Below are positions 1 to 11,715 of a DNA stretch of 64,000 bases, in pieces. Every line of letters begins with the position of its first letter. Position 1 is the stretch's first letter. The position numbers and the translations under genes were made by a program. This DNA is from Solen grandis (Eukaryota > Mollusca > Bivalvia > Adapedonta > Solenidae), in the NCBI GenBank assembly GCA_021229015.1, contig CM037777.1:53203554-53267553 (forward strand), written 5' to 3'. The notes beneath the pieces are model-generated. The model ran no database searches. It saw only the letters and a list, made by a program, of their open reading frames with translations, and was not told the origin of the DNA.

Positions 1-35
1 GTTGACGCCGGGATACGATTTACTTGTAAGTCAGA

Positions 36-325
36 ATGGATGCGAAAGGATGTTTATTTCTTATGCTGCTGATATCAAAACTGAAAGTGTGTCTAACACT
101 GGTTAACAAACAGTTTGGTCGTGGTTTTAAAGCGACTGACGTAGTTGACACATATTACGGTATTCCGTTGCCAGATTGTAAGAAACGTTGTATTGAAAAA
201 GACGCATGTAAAGCAGTTGAATTCATCAAGCGTGGGAATATTTGTCTGTTAACCAGGAATAGCTTGTCTGATGTTGTGCAGAAGCCAGGGGCATTGCTTG
301 TAACTGACACAAGTCACCGGGACAG
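36..325 (+). CDS. Gene A exon 1: signal sequence and PAN/apple-like domain, frameshifted
   Basis: First coding exon of a secreted fibrinogen-related gene. The ATG is chosen because the same start is conserved in gene C. Residues about 7-14 are hydrophobic (LFLMLLIS), suggesting a signal sequence, although charged residues follow soon after. Residues about 25-90 resemble a PAN/apple domain: DTYYGI, then LPDCKKRC, KDACKAVEF and NICLL, a typical PAN cysteine spacing for a carbohydrate- or protein-binding module. The exon ends at a GTAAAT donor (326). Compared with gene C it lacks one GTT codon and one T in the last 20 bases, so it ends in the wrong phase for exon 2. This is either a real disabling mutation or an assembly error. 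PAN assignment is by pattern only. Confidence 0.72.
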
Positions 326-1322
326 GTAAATATCAGTATTTAATATTTATCTTACATCCGGAGTAAATTTGTTTGGTTAGAATGAATCTAATTATCATCG
401 TAACGAGAAATCTAATTTTGGCGGATTCGGTTTTCTGATCAAAAATATTATTTTTGATGAGATCAAAGTAATATTATTGAATAATTTTATTGGAGGCATA
501 TCATACTTGCTTTAATTACAATTGAATTTGACATCTCATTCCTTGTGTATGAAATATGCCACCAGTAAATTTCTAAAGAGAGTCTCTTGAAAGTCAACAT
601 CTACAGAATTCATATTCGGTATGCAAGTATATAATATCAAAATAAAGGTAATGTTTTATTTTGGTTACAATCCACGGTTTTTATAGAGTTATGCGCTTTA
701 TACGGACAAATTTTATATGAAATGACTGTTTCCGTGCAATAACTTTTGAAAGACTAAAAAAAAAATTATTTGTTATGTAATATCTAAACACAAGGCAAGT
801 TTGTTTACAACCCACTGATTTATAGATAAGTTATTCGTCAATAAGTGTTTTTCTTATTGAGTCAAAACTAATCATATAATATTTTTCCACATTAAAGATA
901 GACCATCATCCATGACAACAATAAAAAAACTGCTTCCTTCTGTTAAAAACAGTACTTTGTATTATCTGCAATATTGACTAGTGACCGAATAATCTCCGGA
1001 ACGTTCTTCGATAGTTTCCGTATTTAGATCTAAATATTTGTTTTAATGGTAGTATATCGTATAGGTATATATTGAATAAATAATACTACGTTTTTAGGCA
1101 AACAACATAATTGTTTCATTTCAATTTTAAGGAACCCACTATACCTTTACTGCGGATAATCGAAGCGGCAACTCGACAAAGCCTCTTTACCACCAAAAGC
1201 ATATGCCCCCTCGACGGGTATATATATATAGATCTATTATAATAATATGAGTCCATTAAGATTGTAACTTTTACATATTGCACGATTGATTTGGAGATAA
1301 TGCATACATTAATACTGGTAAT
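326..1322 (+). other. Start of gene A intron 1
   Basis: AT-rich intron sequence with A and T runs. No coding exon or recognisable repeat was seen before the LINE fragment at 1323. Confidence 0.6.
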
Positions 1323-1590
1323 TGCTATGAAGAAGGTAGATTCTGTAATATTCCAAGGAATGCTCGAAATTGTTCAAAATGTAATATGGGTCAAGTAGAA
1401 AATGAATATCACTTTGTACTCGTTTATCCATTCTACTCCGATTTAAGGAAACAAATTATCCCTAAATGTTTTTACACATGGCCTTCTATAAATAAATTCG
1501 TATCATTAATGCAAGCTGATAATAAAAATATTAACTTACTTAGGTAAATTTATTTTCTTTGCTATGATCGATAGAGTGGAAATATATACA
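1323..1590 (+). mobile_element. LINE 3'-end fragment (Cys-rich C-terminus of a reverse transcriptase ORF)
   Basis: Translation from 1323 gives CYEEGRFCNIPRN, then CSKCNMGQVENEYHFVLVYP and YSDLRKQIIP. This matches the zinc-ribbon-like tail found after the RT domain in many animal non-LTR retrotransposons (R..C..C....E.EYHF...CP.Y..LR). The frame stops at 1545-1547 and appears to continue in another frame (KFIFFAMIDR), so it is a decayed fragment. It lies within intron 1 of gene A. Confidence 0.55.
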
Positions 1591-1733
1591 CGAATTTGTT
1601 CATATCTTTATACATAAAATGTTTTCTTTTTTCAGATATATTTGTGTGAATCGATTGTACAGGAAATTGTCAAACCAATACTTAATACATTCTATGTAAT
1701 TTTTAATGCACAGGTACAAGATGAATCTACAAT

Positions 1734-3212
1734 TTAATGTATGGAATTATATTTTGACCAATGAGATTGCAGTATTTTTCAAAATTTTCCATCGGTTTAA
1801 CTTGTTAAGCCGTTAGGTTTAACGGATAACCTAGTATACGCGCTGAATTAACTGCACCTGTGGAAAACCTTTCTGCGCATGGGTGAAGAGGCGGGATAAG
1901 AGGCGTGGCCTATATTGGCAATGTTCCAACTATGATGAAATGCAATGAGAACAGCGAAGAAGTTCTACTCATTTTAATTTTTGACTGAACTGTTTATAAA
2001 CAATGAGAACTGAATGTCAAATTACATTTACATAGTAATCATAATATCATATCCAATATGATGAAGTCGTAAAAAAAAAAAAGCAAATACAAGTGACTAG
2101 TGTCAAGTATTCCCCAACACACTAAAGCTTATACGTCATTAATGTATGGAATTATATTTTGACCGATGGGACTGCAGTATTTTTCAAAATTTTCGTTCGG
2201 TTTAACTTCTTAAACCGCTAGGTATAATGGATAACCTAGCATACGTTTTGAATTAACTGCACATGTGATCAACCTTTGTGCGCATGCGTTTAAAGGTGGG
2301 ATTAGTGGCGTGGCTATAAAATCAATATTCCGACTTTGATTAAATGCAGTAAAATGAAGCAACGAGAACTGATACGAATATAGAAAAGATTATTTATTGG
2401 GAATAGTATTTCAGTCATTTGGAGAAAATGTGCACTTGAGACAGATATAGTACTGCCACACTGCAGTATCACACCGTAGACATGTGGCATGATACAACAC
2501 CCTGTCACATTATCCTGACACCGGACCAACTAGTCATACCAGTACCATTATTACGACCTTTTACAGAAATCATAGTAGTGACATCTTGTGACTTGTAAAA
2601 CATCATCAACAACAAATCGCAAATATAAGTGAATAGCATGAAGTATTCACTAGCTCAATCAGTGCTTATTTTTCCCGCCCGATCTGACTATCACAGTGCC
2701 AGGGTGCCAGAATAGCGTAGTGGTTACGCACTTCGCTTTTCACCAATGCGTCCCGGGTTCGATTCCTGGTCACGCACGTAAGGAGGTCCAGTGGTCGTCC
2801 GCCCAAGCACAAGGGTTTTGTCCGAGTTCTTCGGTTTCCTCCCACAATAATTACCGCATACGCCGCCACCAGAGCCATCGAGAATGATTAATATAAATTG
2901 TAGAACTTGTTCGTAATCGATGTAAAAAATGAAGTTTAGATTTATGACTATCACGCAGGCGCTACTTCAGTTTTAGGTTTTTAACATAATTCAATATCCC
3001 TCAAAGAGACCAAAACTTGCGTTAACATATAGCAATTGTCGCTTCCATGTCGTTATAAGCTTGCATCATATCTATTTTTAGACACGAGCCACATTTGAAA
3101 TTAAATTTGCATGAGCAATCTAGAAGCATATTTGATTGGTTGGTTCGTCAAAAGCGGGAATTTATGGGCGGGGACTAGGGCAGTATCGTCAAAACATAAT
3201 TCCATACATTAA
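1734..3212. mobile_element. TTAA-bounded inverted-repeat element with doubled left end
   Basis: TTAATGTATGGAATTAT occurs at 2139 and again at 1734. Its inverse (ATAATTCCATACATTAA) ends at 3212, so the inverted ends span 2139-3212 or 1734-3212. About 215 bp after each left end is repeated directly (1734-1955 and 2139-2348). TTAA at the outer ends fits a TTAA target-site family such as piggyBac, but no transposase frame was seen. A SINE is inserted inside. Confidence 0.55.
2695..2944 (+). mobile_element. tRNA-derived SINE with 10-bp target duplication
   Basis: The head is tRNA-like: an A-box region (AGCGTAGTGGTTACGC) followed by a B box (GGTTCGATTCC) about 35 bases later. The body contains CTTCGGTTTCCTCCCACA, similar to a central domain seen in several metazoan SINEs. 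The direct repeat TGACTATCAC flanks it exactly (2685-2694 and 2945-2954). The clean target duplication suggests a fairly recent insertion into the surrounding inverted-repeat element. Confidence 0.78.
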
Positions 3213-3213
3213 G

Positions 3214-3302
3214 TAGGTTAATGTTTATTATCGAGGGTTTAACAAGTTAAACCAGCTTGAGCGGTTTAATTTGTTAAACCCTCGATAACAAACATTAACC
3301 TA
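3214..3302. repeat. Near-perfect hairpin, 40-bp arms
   Basis: The arms at 3214-3253 and 3263-3302 are almost perfect inverses around a 9-base loop. They carry TATCGAGGGTTTAAC and its complement. The hairpin sits 1 bp beyond the right end of the TTAA-bounded element and 91 bp before exon 2 of gene A. Its GGTTTAAC motifs resemble those inside the neighbouring element, so it may be a related end structure. Confidence 0.8.
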
Positions 3303-3393
3303 TACGTAAACGTATGTATAATTCAATAAATTATCAAAAGCTATCCAAAGTTTAATGAAGTCCCTTGAAATAGAATAATGATATGTTATCTAG

Positions 3394-3475
3394 GCACTCA
3401 CGTGCGGTGATGCCACGTGCGAGAAGACTGAGACGTGCTCAACACACGGAACTGACCCAGTATGTGTTGTAGAAG
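3394..3475 (+). CDS. Gene A exon 2: short Cys-rich module
   Basis: Flanked by TCTAG acceptor and GTAAG donor. It reads ALTCGDATCEKTETCST, then HGTDPVCVVE, with four cysteines spaced C-x4-C-x5-C-x8-C, and runs from phase 0 to phase 1. Gene B carries the same exon at 32811 with three extra bases. The module is too short for a full EGF domain and no family was recognised. It probably forms a disulfide-stabilised linker between the PAN and sushi-like modules. Support comes from conservation between the two gene copies, including splice sites. Confidence 0.72.
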
Positions 3476-4797
3476 GTAAGGAAGGTCCCATATGGTGGTT
3501 AGTGAAAGTTATTGCATACTCGGTTATTGATTAAACTTTTTGCTATGTTGAATATTTTGATAACGTTTAACATCTGAGGTGGCGCTTTTACTTAAAGCTC
3601 TCAGGAAACCCAGTGCCCTCGGGGCAAGAACCCCACCCAGGTATGAGTTTATGAACTAGATCTGACACTTAACGTGTCATTTTTATTGTCGCCTTGTTAT
3701 AAAACAAATTAACGGAAACTTATACCTGAAAAAAAAATAAGAAATTACAAAATAGAAATATATATTTTTATGTTCAGTATTTTTCCATGTTTTTTTTTTT
3801 CGGCGTAACTGTCTACTTAACTTTGACTTATTAACAGCAGATAAGATCAAATGAATATTTGAACGGTTAACTAGCTGAAATATATGCTTCGTAATTAAGT
3901 ATTCTGACTGAATATACAGTTTCTTTGCTTATATATGTTGTTTTATCATCAAAACACTTCTCTTAGATGGACATTGAGACCCGTTTTAGTCTAATGTTAT
4001 ACCATCTGCAGTATAGTATAGTCTGTTTCGCTTTCTCCGTCAAATTCCTACGCAGGAGATCTCACAACAGTGAGCTGAAAATAGCAAAGTTTCAGCCTTA
4101 AAAAAAAAAAAAATATATATATATAATAAAATATCGTTATTTTTGGTACACACCATGATCCCGTTGTAGTTCAGTGTGGCAATGCAGAGCCAATCCACTG
4201 CGCCGGAGTTTGCGTCTCAGTATGACTGAAAGATTGTATTGGTGCGCTTCATTAAAATAATGTTTACTCTGCCTCTTGCGGTGGGGGACGCGTTTCATTA
4301 TGTTACAATTCTATACTCTCTATTATTTTAATCCCCATCAATGCCGCATAACCCTTTTTTTTTAATATTTCTTGTTTCCTATTATCTCTGCCAATGATTA
4401 ACATTATTTTGATAACATATTGGTGATAAATATGTATTATTATGTAATATCAGATGCAATTTAAAAAAAATGATATTGTCATTAGTTGTTTCATTGGCGC
4501 CCAATCTTTTTAAAATCAACACTCCAGTCGTCTGCCCCCCCCCCCCTCCCCACCCCAAGCGTCAGATATGGTTTTATTGAGATTGACTGGCGCCATCCTA
4601 TTTTTGATTTCCAATGGCAACAATCATGGATGGTTCCTAACCCGTCAATCAAGTATGTTTAGATTAACTGGCTTATCCAACCAGTGTAACTGTGAAGCAC
4701 ATGGTGAACTGTTGACCTACTTTACACAAAAGAACATGTGCTTTTTGTTTGTGATACTGTTTGTGAGCACTTGACCTAGGTATGAATAGAGACTGCC
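3476..4797 (+). other. Gene A intron 2, left part
   Basis: AT-rich intron. Several stretches align with intron 2 of gene B (for example around 4395-4460 versus 33580-33630), showing that the introns are paralogous. No exon was found here. A poly-C run lies at about 4536-4549. Confidence 0.55.
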
Positions 4798-7110
4798 AAA
4801 TTATCTATCTATCTATATATACTGCACAAACTCCCCTTTCGGGTATTACTGGCAGGTGCGCGTCTGTGCAAGGATAAAACTGTTAAAATAAAAATTTTGT
4901 TAGGGTGAGAAAATTTTCTGAAAAAAAAGGTGAATATGTTAGGTTTAAGATCTGGTAAAAACATCTTTTTGTTGATTCAGGGACGGTCTACTATCTGAAA
5001 CGAGAGGAGCTTTTGTTTAAATGCTAAAAGATCATTTTGTGAGACTATATTTTCTGGTAAGCTGTTCCAAAATATCACTGTATAAGGAAAAAAGGAATAT
5101 TTAAAGTAGCTAGCTGGAGTATGAATTTGCCTGTAAGATAAAGAGTGTAAGTGGCGGGATATCCTCGCTGGTCTTTCAAGATATGCAGGTAATGGGACAG
5201 CAACAAGGTTATTTACTATTTAGTAAAACATAAGAAGTCTGGTGACATCACGTCTGTACTGAAGGGTTTGCCAGTCAAGTTCCTTCTGCATGCTGGTGAC
5301 ACTGTCGTAATAAGAATAGTTATTATTAACCCATCGGACTGCTCTGCGTTGTACTTTTTCTATTTTATCTATATATGTCTGTGTATGAGGACTCCAGACT
5401 GTAGAGGCATATTCTACTTGAGGTCTAACCAATGTTTTGTAAGCTGCTTCTCTAACTTCCTTATTCTTTGTCTGGATGTTTCTGTGGAGGAAACCAAGAG
5501 TTTTATTAGCAGAAGAAGTAATGTTGTCAATATGTTTATTCCAAGAGAGATCTTTTGATATTGTAACTCCTAAGTATTTGGCATTATCCACTGTTTCTAA
5601 AGCTTGTCCATGTAATCTGTAATCAAAGGAAAGTGCTTTCTTCTTTTTAGTAATATTTAAAACAATGCATTTACTGGGATTAAATTCCATTTCCCATTTC
5701 TTTTCCCACTGCACCAGCTTGTCGAGGTCTTTCTGAAGTGTAATACAGTCCTGCTTGTTGTTTATAGCTAGGTAAACGGCAGTGTCATCTGCAAATAAAC
5801 GAACTTGAGAAGTTATGGTATCTGGAAGATCATTTATTTATAACAGAAAGAGAAGTGGGCCAAGTACAGATCCCTGAGGTACTCCTGATGTTACTGGGAC
5901 TTCTGATGAGCATCCTCCCTCCAAAACGACTTTTTGTGTTCTGCCTATGAGAAAAGATTTTATCCACAACAGGGTTGAATTATTGACTCCATGTTCCTGT
6001 AATTTGTACAATAACTTTAAGTGGCTGACCTTGTCAAAAGCTTTACTAAAATCTAAAAGAACTAAATCAGTCTGTTGTCCATTAACAAGATTTCTCGCTA
6101 GTTGGTCAGTAAGTTGCAGGAGTTGTGTTTCACAGGAACGTTTTTCTCTGAAACCATGCTGTAAGTCATAAAGTATATTATGCTTATTGAAGTGCTTTGT
6201 TAAATTTGAAGCTACAATATGTTCAAGCACCTTACAAAGAATACATGTTAAAGATATTGGTCTATAATTTGCTGGATCTTCTTTGTTTCCTTTCTTGAAT
6301 AGAGGGGTCACGTTTGCAGATGTCCATACCTTGGGGAGGGTACCTGTATCAAGAGACTTTTGGAATAGTATTAGCAAGATTGGTGAGATTTGTTGACAAA
6401 GATTTTTTAAAATTAATGGTTTGATGTTGTCTGGTCCAGCAGCTTTATCTGGTCTTAAATTTGATATAAGTTTTCCACTCCACTGATGTTTATGGTAATT
6501 TCAGGCATGATTGGGTACTTCCTGTAAAAAGAAAAATCTTGTGTATTAATATTTCGAATAGCTGCGAAGCAAGATTGAGCAAGTGAGATAGGTGTCATCT
6601 GAGTGAATACTGACTGAAACTGTCTGTTCAAAATATCTGCTTTTTCACTGTTGTCTGATTTGATGGAACCTGAAATTTTGTCAAATAGTGGGGGAATGCC
6701 TGTTGCATCCTGCTTGGCGTTTTTGATAAGGCTGAAAAGTTTTTTTGAATTAAAGCTGTTCTTTTCTTTGTCGTCTATGTTGTCTTCCATGCCTAAAATA
6801 TATTCAATGTATTTATTATAAGACAGTTTAATTTGTTTTTTTATGTGATTTTTCATTTTTTAGAAAAGCCGCCCTCGTCTTGTTGTTCCCTTCCTTCTTG
6901 AGTCTGAAATAAATTTTATCTCTTTTTCTCATTAACCTTTTTATAGACTGGGTGATCCATGGAAGTGACCTCTTGTTGCCTATTCTTTTTATGGGAATAA
7001 ATTTTTCTATACCTGTTGAAATAGCATTTGAAAATTCTAACCAAATTTCTTCCACTGATTTAGATACATGGTGTTTCAAAATATCATTTTTTACCAGGTC
7101 CATGTTATAA
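4798..7110 (-). mobile_element. 5'-truncated, decayed Jockey/CR1-like LINE
   Basis: Minus-strand frames encode a non-LTR reverse transcriptase: SANVTPLFKKGN, NYRPISLTCILCKVLE, QHGFREKRSCETQL, LLDFSKAFDKVSH, SGVPQGSVLGPLLF, then LFADDTAVYL (active-site ADD) and a thumb/C-terminal part to about 4980. Upstream frames (6455-7103) are the linker before RT. No endonuclease domain is left, so the 5' end is truncated. It is inactive: TAA replaces a tyrosine codon before INDLP (5838-5840), there is another stop after LLMFY, and frameshifts lie near 6480 and 6840. The 3' end is a (TATC)n microsatellite at about 4798-4817, as in related LINEs. It sits in intron 2 of gene A and is absent from the shorter intron 2 of gene B. 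Confidence 0.87.
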
Positions 7111-7263
7111 ATTATAAATAGGGGGAGGAGTTACATACAAACTGCGGAACCGTCCATTGTAAGGAAAGTCATGAAAATGCATTATCATTTCTTAATATAA
7201 ATCTGGGTCTGAAACGAGATCTTAAATAAGTACTAAGTAAAACATTTATGAAATTAATTACAG

Positions 7264-7416
7264 AATGTCCAGCCATCCCATTTGACGGCAAGCTAGACCT
7301 CCAAGGAAATACCCAGCACGTTGGAAGTCTGAGGCTCTCGACAGAGTTGGGGTTCCCTATACAGTACGTGTGTGGTAGAAATGGGGACTGGGTACCTACA
7401 GCTGCCGGATGTCTCC
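7264..7416 (+). CDS. Gene A exon 3: sushi-like (CCP) module
   Basis: Exactly 153 nt, phase 1 to phase 1, between TTACAG and GTGAGT splice sites. It reads ECPAIPFDGKLDLQG, NTQHVGSLRLS, then GFPIQYVCGRNGDWVP and AAGCL. The order Cys, Phe/Asn-Gly, VGS, Tyr-x-Cys, Gly-x-Trp, Cys resembles a sushi/CCP domain, but only three cysteines lie in this exon. A partner could come from the following HCQNC. The symmetrical phase is typical of shuffled extracellular modules. Gene B has the same 153-nt exon at 33763. Likely a binding or spacer module. Confidence 0.78.
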
Positions 7417-9350
7417 GTGAGTGTCGAACGAGTAAAGTCGATTGCAATAAGGCCTAGTGCATTTCAATGTTAATTGATGGAGAAAATACATGTACTTTCA
7501 AATTTTCATTATTTATCAGGCAAAAGCCAAAGCCGGTATTCCGTAATGATTTTCTGAAGTCCACACAATGAATAAGACAAAGAAGGAAATTCACTTATAA
7601 ATAGCTACAGGTCGTTACTCAAATTTCGAGTTTGTCCATTTTGTATAAATGCTGAAGAGTTTTTGGAGCTGGGCAAGAATTTTACTCCTTTCATGTTTAT
7701 GAACAACCAAAGATTAGTATTTTATCTAACCAGATAAAGAAGTAAAATTTTAGGAAAATATATATGCAGATATATTTTATAAGTGTAGTGTACAATATGT
7801 AATTGCCAGATTCAGTGATCCATGTAGCAATGAAATATTAGAACTAGACATGTTAAACTCAAATATGCATATTCTGGGGCTATGAATCATTAATGATTAT
7901 TACAGAGGGAATATCGCTTATGCTAATGAATGATATAAGCTTGCTATCTGGTGATAACAAACCTTCGCCACGAATGCTTGACTTTTGCATGTACACTTAC
8001 TCATTTCAAGAAGCGAATGGTTATAGCGTTCCATACCGGTCTGCTTGCGACGACTTGATAAGACGTTTGAATTTATTTTTTTTATTGAAAATATAAAATC
8101 CTGATTAAATAAATTGAACACCCAAGCCTTTTCAAAGAGTGGAAATGTCAACGAAATAAAGTTTTGAACATGCAAATTTACAGCAATATTAAAATTGAAG
8201 CATTTGTTTCCGAAAATAATATTCTTATTCTTGCCAATAGCCGATTATGTTGGCTTTTGCGGCCTGATAGTAACCTTTACTTTATCAAATAAAATGTACC
8301 AGTTTGAATGCCAAAAGGTAGAGATGCAAAACAAAGTTTATAATGTATGCAAACCGTAGTCGAAAAGACGTGTAGACAAAAGAAGCTTGTACGACTGGTT
8401 AAAATCTAGCGCAAAAACGCTGACCAGACGTTTACTCTGAAGTTCATAGCCATCACGTGACTACTTACGCCGTTGTTCTTGAAGGGTTTGGGGTACATGC
8501 GGGCTCAAACATCTGATATCCATCTCCATCATCTCCTGTTAATTCACGTCATAATCTTTCAATTGTCAGACCAGGCTTGAAATCCACCAACCTTCATTAG
8601 CGCTAAATAATGCTCAAGTATTTAGGGGCGAATGTCACCAATCCAGTTTATGTAATAAAGCTACCAAACTAGTTCATCTCTTAACAAATATTGTTGATTT
8701 ATTTAGGTTATAATTTACGCCAACTAAGTCATATACATGAACATATATTTAAATATTTCGCAAAACAGGAATGTTGAATTGCATTTATACCCAATTTAAG
8801 AATTTAAGTATAACGTAGCGCTTAGTATAGTAATGGAATTCGAGCCTAGCATCAGGCCTGCAATTCAACATCTCAAATTGAAGTTTGTCTTTAGATCTAC
8901 AGCTCCTTTTAATACTTAGCTACATATACGCATATAAGCAAGTTTATAATTCAGTGTTCATCCGCAGTTTCATTCATAAAACTACCTATAAATATTTGCA
9001 CTTCTGATATACTACTGTAGAATTAGCACGTTTCGTAAGAACGTCGAACAGAATTTTTTTGGCAAGAGGTCGTGAGTTTTATTTCAGTGTAAACCTTTTT
9101 TTTTTTAAAGCGTATTTTTTTTTTAATTCTTTGGTTATATATTAGATTTTTTAATTCTAGTTTTTATACATCCATTATTTTGCGTTTGTTAATTTTATAT
9201 TTGGTTCCTTTTGATTTAAATCATAGACCACAGGACCGTATTTTAAAAACTGTTGAAGGCGTAGATATCACTCTTTAAACATGGGAAGGATTTGAAGTGA
9301 CAAAAGAACAATAACTTTATCTTGTCCCATTTTCTTGTGTGTGTTTTCGT
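7417..9350 (+). other. Gene A intron 3, left part
   Basis: Non-coding AT-rich sequence. The stretch around 7900-8070 aligns loosely with gene B intron 3 near 34330-34470. Nothing else was recognised. Confidence 0.55.
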
Positions 9351-9470
9351 GTTTGTTTGTTGTTGTTTTTTGTTGTTGTTATTTTTTGTTTGTTGTTGTT
9401 GTTTTTTGTTGTTGTTTTTTTGTTGTTTGTTTTTGTTGTTGTTGTTTGTTTTTGTTGTTTTTTGTTTTTA
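9351..9470. repeat. T-rich (TTG/TTTTTG)n simple repeat
   Basis: Irregular run of TTG, TTTG and TTTTTG units, about 120 bp. The open frame on the complementary strand here is a low-complexity artefact. Confidence 0.92.
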
Positions 9471-9734
9471 TAAATTACACCTGTCTGCAGCAAATTCATG
9501 AAGTATAAAAGGTACTAAGAGGATCCATACCAGAGATGTGAATAATTTTAATGTAGCTTTGTGTCAATACTAAGAACTACTATTCCTTATCTATTTTTGT
9601 TTAATTTGACAGAGACAATGAACCATAATCTATCTACTTGTTATTTTAACTTCCATTATTTTTTACATGCATACCACAAACAATTAAAAGGATTGACTTT
9701 ATTAACCATACATTTTAACTTTCGCTCAGTGCTT

Positions 9735-10110
9735 TGATTCACCTCGTGTTCATGTCTGTTATTGTCCGAGAGAGTGATGATGTCCGGGAAAGTCCGTATG
9801 TAAACTGGTTGAATAAGATTTCTATTTTAAGACAGTACTCTATTCCCTTTTGTCCATTTTCCGCTGGTAAGTATTCGTCCTATGTACTAATCATTCACTA
9901 CCAGATCACCGTCGATGCAAGTTGATTATTGATCAATAGTTTGTAATACAGTGTACTTTACTAATCTCTTTCCACTGAGCAATATTGTATGATCAAGTAT
10001 AATTATATTTAGACGTGCCTATTAGATTGTCATCGTTATTTATCTTTTTTAATATACTAGAATGTATTTACCGCGAAGAGTATTTTTTCGCGATGACATG
10101 TGTATCATGC
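9735..10110 (+). mobile_element. Solo LTR related to the 3' LTR at 30.8 k
   Basis: Stretches match the LTR at 30772-31215 in the same order: CATGTCTGTTATTGTCC, AGTCCGTATGTAAACTGG, ACTAATCATTCAC, GATCACCGTCGA, TTTAGACGTGCCT and TCGCGATGA. No gag or pol adjoins it, which is the footprint left by recombination between two LTRs. Boundaries are approximate, and the 5' end of the repeat is poorly conserved. Confidence 0.6.
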
Positions 10111-10477
10111 AAAACCCATGATCTATTTCATAATTATCCTTTGAGTCGTCCTTAATACTATGACTCACGGAAGTATTTCTATTATTGGGTTTGTTTTCTT
10201 CTGTTATGAAGGCTTACAATAACAGTTAAGATTTGCCTTCGCTTGAACTTTACTTTAAGTCTGTCTGTGCCTACTTTCCAGCTGAGCTATTTTATTTTTA
10301 ATTCAGTCTGCTTGCAGCAAATATATAAAGTTTTCGTATTAATATCATATTCATGATTTACAATTCACTCTCGACAACGGTATATTTTGATATTTAAATG
10401 ATTTTTATTAAAACGTATGCTACAGAAAGTTGTTTTTGTTTTGTTTTTTTTTCTTTTTTTTTACTATAGAGACAAAG

Positions 10478-11045
10478 TAGGGAAATTAAAACTAGTGGGG
10501 ACAATTTTCTTAAACTTTGCATAGTTAACAAATTAATAAAGAAAAAGTTGGCCCCCATTCTATTCTTTTAGTTATCTGCCCCTGAAAGTGAGTGCGCTTT
10601 TCTGTCATTTTCAAGGACAGATAACTCAAAATCAAGACTATCGGTACCTTATTTTATGTAAAGTTTAAAACAATTCTATCCAATAGAATTTTCACTGTTT
10701 CAGCAAGTTTCTCTTGAGAAAAAAAAAGAAGAATATTTATATATATTCGCGTAAGCGATTATAATATAAAATATGTTACATAGAATTTCTAAAACTTTTA
10801 CACAATGACAGGGGAACAGAGTACCAACCATCGAGTTGAAATTAAATGAGGTGTTGCTAGCCCACAGTATTGAGTTATCTGCCCTTGAAAATGACATAGA
10901 ATAGCAAAAGAAACAAACTTTTAGGGGCAAATAACTAAAAAGTTTAATGGTGACCCACATTATCCCCACTAATTTGTCTTTGTGTGATTCTCTTTCATCA
11001 TGCAATGTTTAAGAAAATTCTCTCTGCTCGTTTTAATTTTCCTTA
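10478..11045. repeat. Imperfect foldback element next to a FReD exon
   Basis: The left arm, about 10478-10600 (AATTTTCTTAAACTTTGCAT, TTAGTTATCTGCCCCTGAAA), is the inverse of about 10905-11045 (ATGCAATGTTTAAGAAAATT, TTTTAGGGGCAAATAACTAA). A second, inner inverted pair carries GTTATCTGCCC. The right end is 44 bp before FReD exon 4. No transposase was seen, so it is probably a non-autonomous element. Confidence 0.6.
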
Positions 11046-11089
11046 AGAGCACCTTTTGTAAACATATACCCTGTGACACATTATTTCAG

Positions 11090-11208
11090 ACTGCCAAAAT
11101 TGTGATAACTCTAATACAGTTTATACGCCTGTGTCTGCTCTCCAAGATTACAAAATGACTGGCAAATTGATGACAAGTTGTTTCAACACAACAGAGCATG
11201 ACTGGCTG
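11090..11208 (+). CDS. Gene A exon 4: N-terminal part of the fibrinogen (FReD) domain
   Basis: 119 nt between TTTCAG and GTAGGT, phase 1 to 0. It joins exon 3 as H-CQNCDNSNTVYTPVSAL, then TTEHDWL leading into exon 5 (TFQRR). This corresponds to the start of a fibrinogen C-terminal domain (DC..C...G.Y.I....C.M.T.GGGW.V.QRR). The usual GGGW is replaced by EHDW, as in gene B where it is GHDW, so this is a lineage feature. Extracellular ligand-binding domain. Confidence 0.85.
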
Positions 11209-11715
11209 GTAGGTTTTGTTGTTGAAAGATTTCATTTGTTTAAGTACATGTATAAACAAAATAAAGAACAGGTAATAAATGAACACTGTATGAAACGATA
11301 TGTTATTTTTTGTTTTTGAGAAAAATCATTACTTAAATTATTTGGTTAACTATTTTTAACACAAACGATCTTAAGGACGTATAAGAAACCGCGATGAATA
11401 TCTAGGCCAACTCATATTGATCTGACTTGTAAAATATATTCCATAAATGAATAGAATTTGGAAATTTAACTTGACGACTAAAAAGTCAAAGCAGAGACAT
11501 ATTTATTAGCGATGTAATTATTCATAAACTGTTACGTTTTATACTGATGTGTTTCCTTCTTTTTGATTGATTGTTAGTGAATATCGGATTAACACTGCTT
11601 CAGATATAAAAATGATATTGACAATTATACCTATATGCATACTAACAAGAACATAGTTATCAAATTATTCAGTCGAAATAACTCGTACATGTACAAACTT
11701 GTTTATTTTCGTCAG

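Noticed and set aside
2695..2780. A tRNA gene
   Set aside because: A and B boxes are present but the sequence does not fold as a complete tRNA and is followed by a SINE body with a target duplication.
2666..2954. Three overlapping frames around 2.7-2.95 k
   Set aside because: They lie within a tRNA-derived SINE.
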